Shown: piece after piece, positions 8,054 through 8,901 of the stretch
How positions within the stretch are numbered: the first letter of the stretch is position 1
Layout: every line of letters starts with the position of its first letter
Source of the DNA: JBEIUL01 sp044356865
Lineage (GTDB): Bacteria; Planctomycetota; Phycisphaerae; Phycisphaerales; SM1A02
DNA length: 8,901 nt
Direction of reading: 5' to 3'
NCBI GenBank assembly: GCA_044356865.1
Contig: JBIKVN010000126.1
Span: 1-8,901 of the forward strand
The notes under the pieces: model-generated
The model's input: the letters and a program-made list of their open reading frames with translations, nothing else
Database searches by the model: none
What the model was told of the DNA's origin: nothing
Program-made: the position numbers and the translations under genes

Positions 8054-8901
8054 TCAGGGTACCGTCGCCCCGGCCGCCGCGCCCTTGGGAAGGGGGGCGC
8101 TCCGCTTCTTCCGCTCGTTCTCGGCGAGCAGCCGGTTTGCGTACTCGTTCATCGCGTCGCGCAGCTGGGCGAAGCTCTCGAGCACGTAGAGGATCGGCTG
8201 GTAGTGGTCGATCTCGAAGCTCGTGTCGCAGACCCGCTCGAGGTCGAACGGCCGGCGGTCGACCTCGGGACTCTCGAGGGCGTGCTTGCTCTCGCCGGGG
8301 CTGGAAATCAGGCCGGATCCGTAGAGCTTCACCCGGCCGTCCTCGCGGATCAGTCCGAACTCGACGGTGAACCAGAACAGCCGGGAGAGCCGCTCGGTGT
8401 GCACCGGATCGTCGGTGGTGAGGGCGGCCTTGCCGTAGGTCTGGAGGAAGTCGGCGAAGACCGGGTCGGCGTGCAGCGGCACGTGGCCGAAGACGTCGTG
8501 GAAGATGTCGGGCTGCGGCAGGTAATCGATCGAGCTCTTCGGCCGGAGGACGACCGTCGTCGGGAACTCGCGGCGGGCGAGGCAGGCGAAGAACGCCTTC
8601 GCCGGCAGGTAGCCGGGCACGGCCTTGCTCTGCCAGCCGGTCAGCCGCTGGAGGTGCGTGTTGATGCTCTTCGGGCCGTCGAGGTACGGGATGTGGTCGC
8701 GGATCAGGCCGATCGAGCGGGCCCCGGAGAGGTAGACGTTCGACGCGCGGGTCGCGAGGAACTCCATCTGGCGATCGAAGAGGATCTGCCAGGTCTCCTG
8801 GTTCTCGGCGGTGTAGCCCGAGTACCGCTGGTCGATGTAGACCTTGGTGATGTCCTCGAAGCCGGGCTGGCCGAAGCGGTCGGCGACGGCCTGGGCGGCC
8901 T
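8054..8901 (-). CDS. phhA: Phenylalanine 4-hydroxylase, 5' end beyond the window
   Basis: This enzyme oxidises phenylalanine to tyrosine using iron, oxygen and a pterin cofactor. The last 281 residues are visible and the frame stays open to the right edge; the in-frame ATG at 8767 is internal, because the 44 codons before it continue the family sequence (YSGYTAENQETWQILFDRQ). The iron ligands are the two His of IFHDVFGHVPLH (codons at 8500-8498 and 8485-8483) and the Glu of FWFTVEFGLIRED (codon at 8362-8360), the 2-His-1-carboxylate triad of aromatic amino acid hydroxylases. TGWQSKAVPGYLPAKAFF is the conserved stretch before the iron site, a pattern of the bacterial phenylalanine enzymes. There is no sign of a regulatory ACT domain in what is visible. 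It is the upstream gene of a pair with pepP (4-base gap). Whether the pterin-recycling gene phhB is nearby cannot be seen. Confidence 0.96.
   Translation of the reverse strand, partial: AAQAVADRFGQPGFEDITKVYIDQRYSGYTAENQETWQILFDRQMEFLATRASNVYLSGARSIGLIRDHIPYLDGPKSINTHLQRLTGWQSKAVPGYLPAKAFFACLARREFPTTVVLRPKSSIDYLPQPDIFHDVFGHVPLHADPVFADFLQTYGKAALTTDDPVHTERLSRLFWFTVEFGLIREDGRVKLYGSGLISSPGESKHALESPEVDRRPFDLERVCDTSFEIDHYQPILYVLESFAQLRDAMNEYANRLLAENERKKRSAPLPKGAAAGATVP

Noticed and set aside
7000..8370. 456-codon plus-strand frame opposite pepP and phhA
   Set aside because: Both minus-strand genes have all catalytic residues; this frame is compositionally biased and spans two genes antisense.

Overview
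The window is high-GC chromosomal DNA, most likely from the Planctomycetota and perhaps from a Phycisphaerae-type lineage. That placement is an inference. It rests on a membrane protein of the repetitive 'Cys4 zinc-ribbon' type that is typical of that group, a DUF5658-like domain, and several genes whose starts lack a clear Shine-Dalgarno sequence while carrying TATACT-like elements a short distance upstream. No rRNA, tRNA or CRISPR array is visible.

Layout, left to right. (1) 1-178, minus strand: the 5' part of an IS3-family transposase OrfA, cut by the window edge. (2) 179-337: short intergenic stretch downstream of the next gene. (3) 338-2221, minus: a complete membrane-bound nucleotide-sugar 4,6-dehydratase of the CapD/WbpM/PglF type, used in surface polysaccharide or protein glycosylation. 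(4) About 2222-2472: a divergent control region with a well-formed TPP riboswitch (2319-2407), preceded by a TATACT -10 element that would start transcription at the aptamer's first stem. (5) 2473-4380, plus: thiC, making the pyrimidine half of thiamin and evidently controlled by that riboswitch. (6) 4439-5524, plus: an unusual membrane protein that joins an N-terminal planctomycete-type module and a Cys4 zinc ribbon to a C-terminal DUF5658-like membrane domain. (7) 5575-6798, plus: an exported SGNH/GDSL-fold protein with degenerate catalytic blocks and a beta-rich C-terminal domain. (8) 6811-8049 and 8054-8901, minus: an M24 Xaa-Pro aminopeptidase directly downstream of phenylalanine 4-hydroxylase, 4 bases apart and presumably co-transcribed. 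The plus and minus gene sets converge at 6798/6811, where a hairpin overlaps both stop codons.

How they work together: the thiC unit is a classical feedback circuit (thiamin pyrophosphate binds the leader RNA and shuts off its own synthesis). phhA-pepP suggests amino-acid/peptide turnover. The dehydratase is the only polysaccharide gene visible, and the IS fragment beyond it marks possible rearrangement. I see no multi-gene defence, secondary-metabolite or otherwise new system. The most unusual items are the zinc-ribbon/DUF5658 fusion, the degenerate SGNH protein, extra cysteine motifs in ThiC, and the stop-codon-spanning hairpin between convergent genes.
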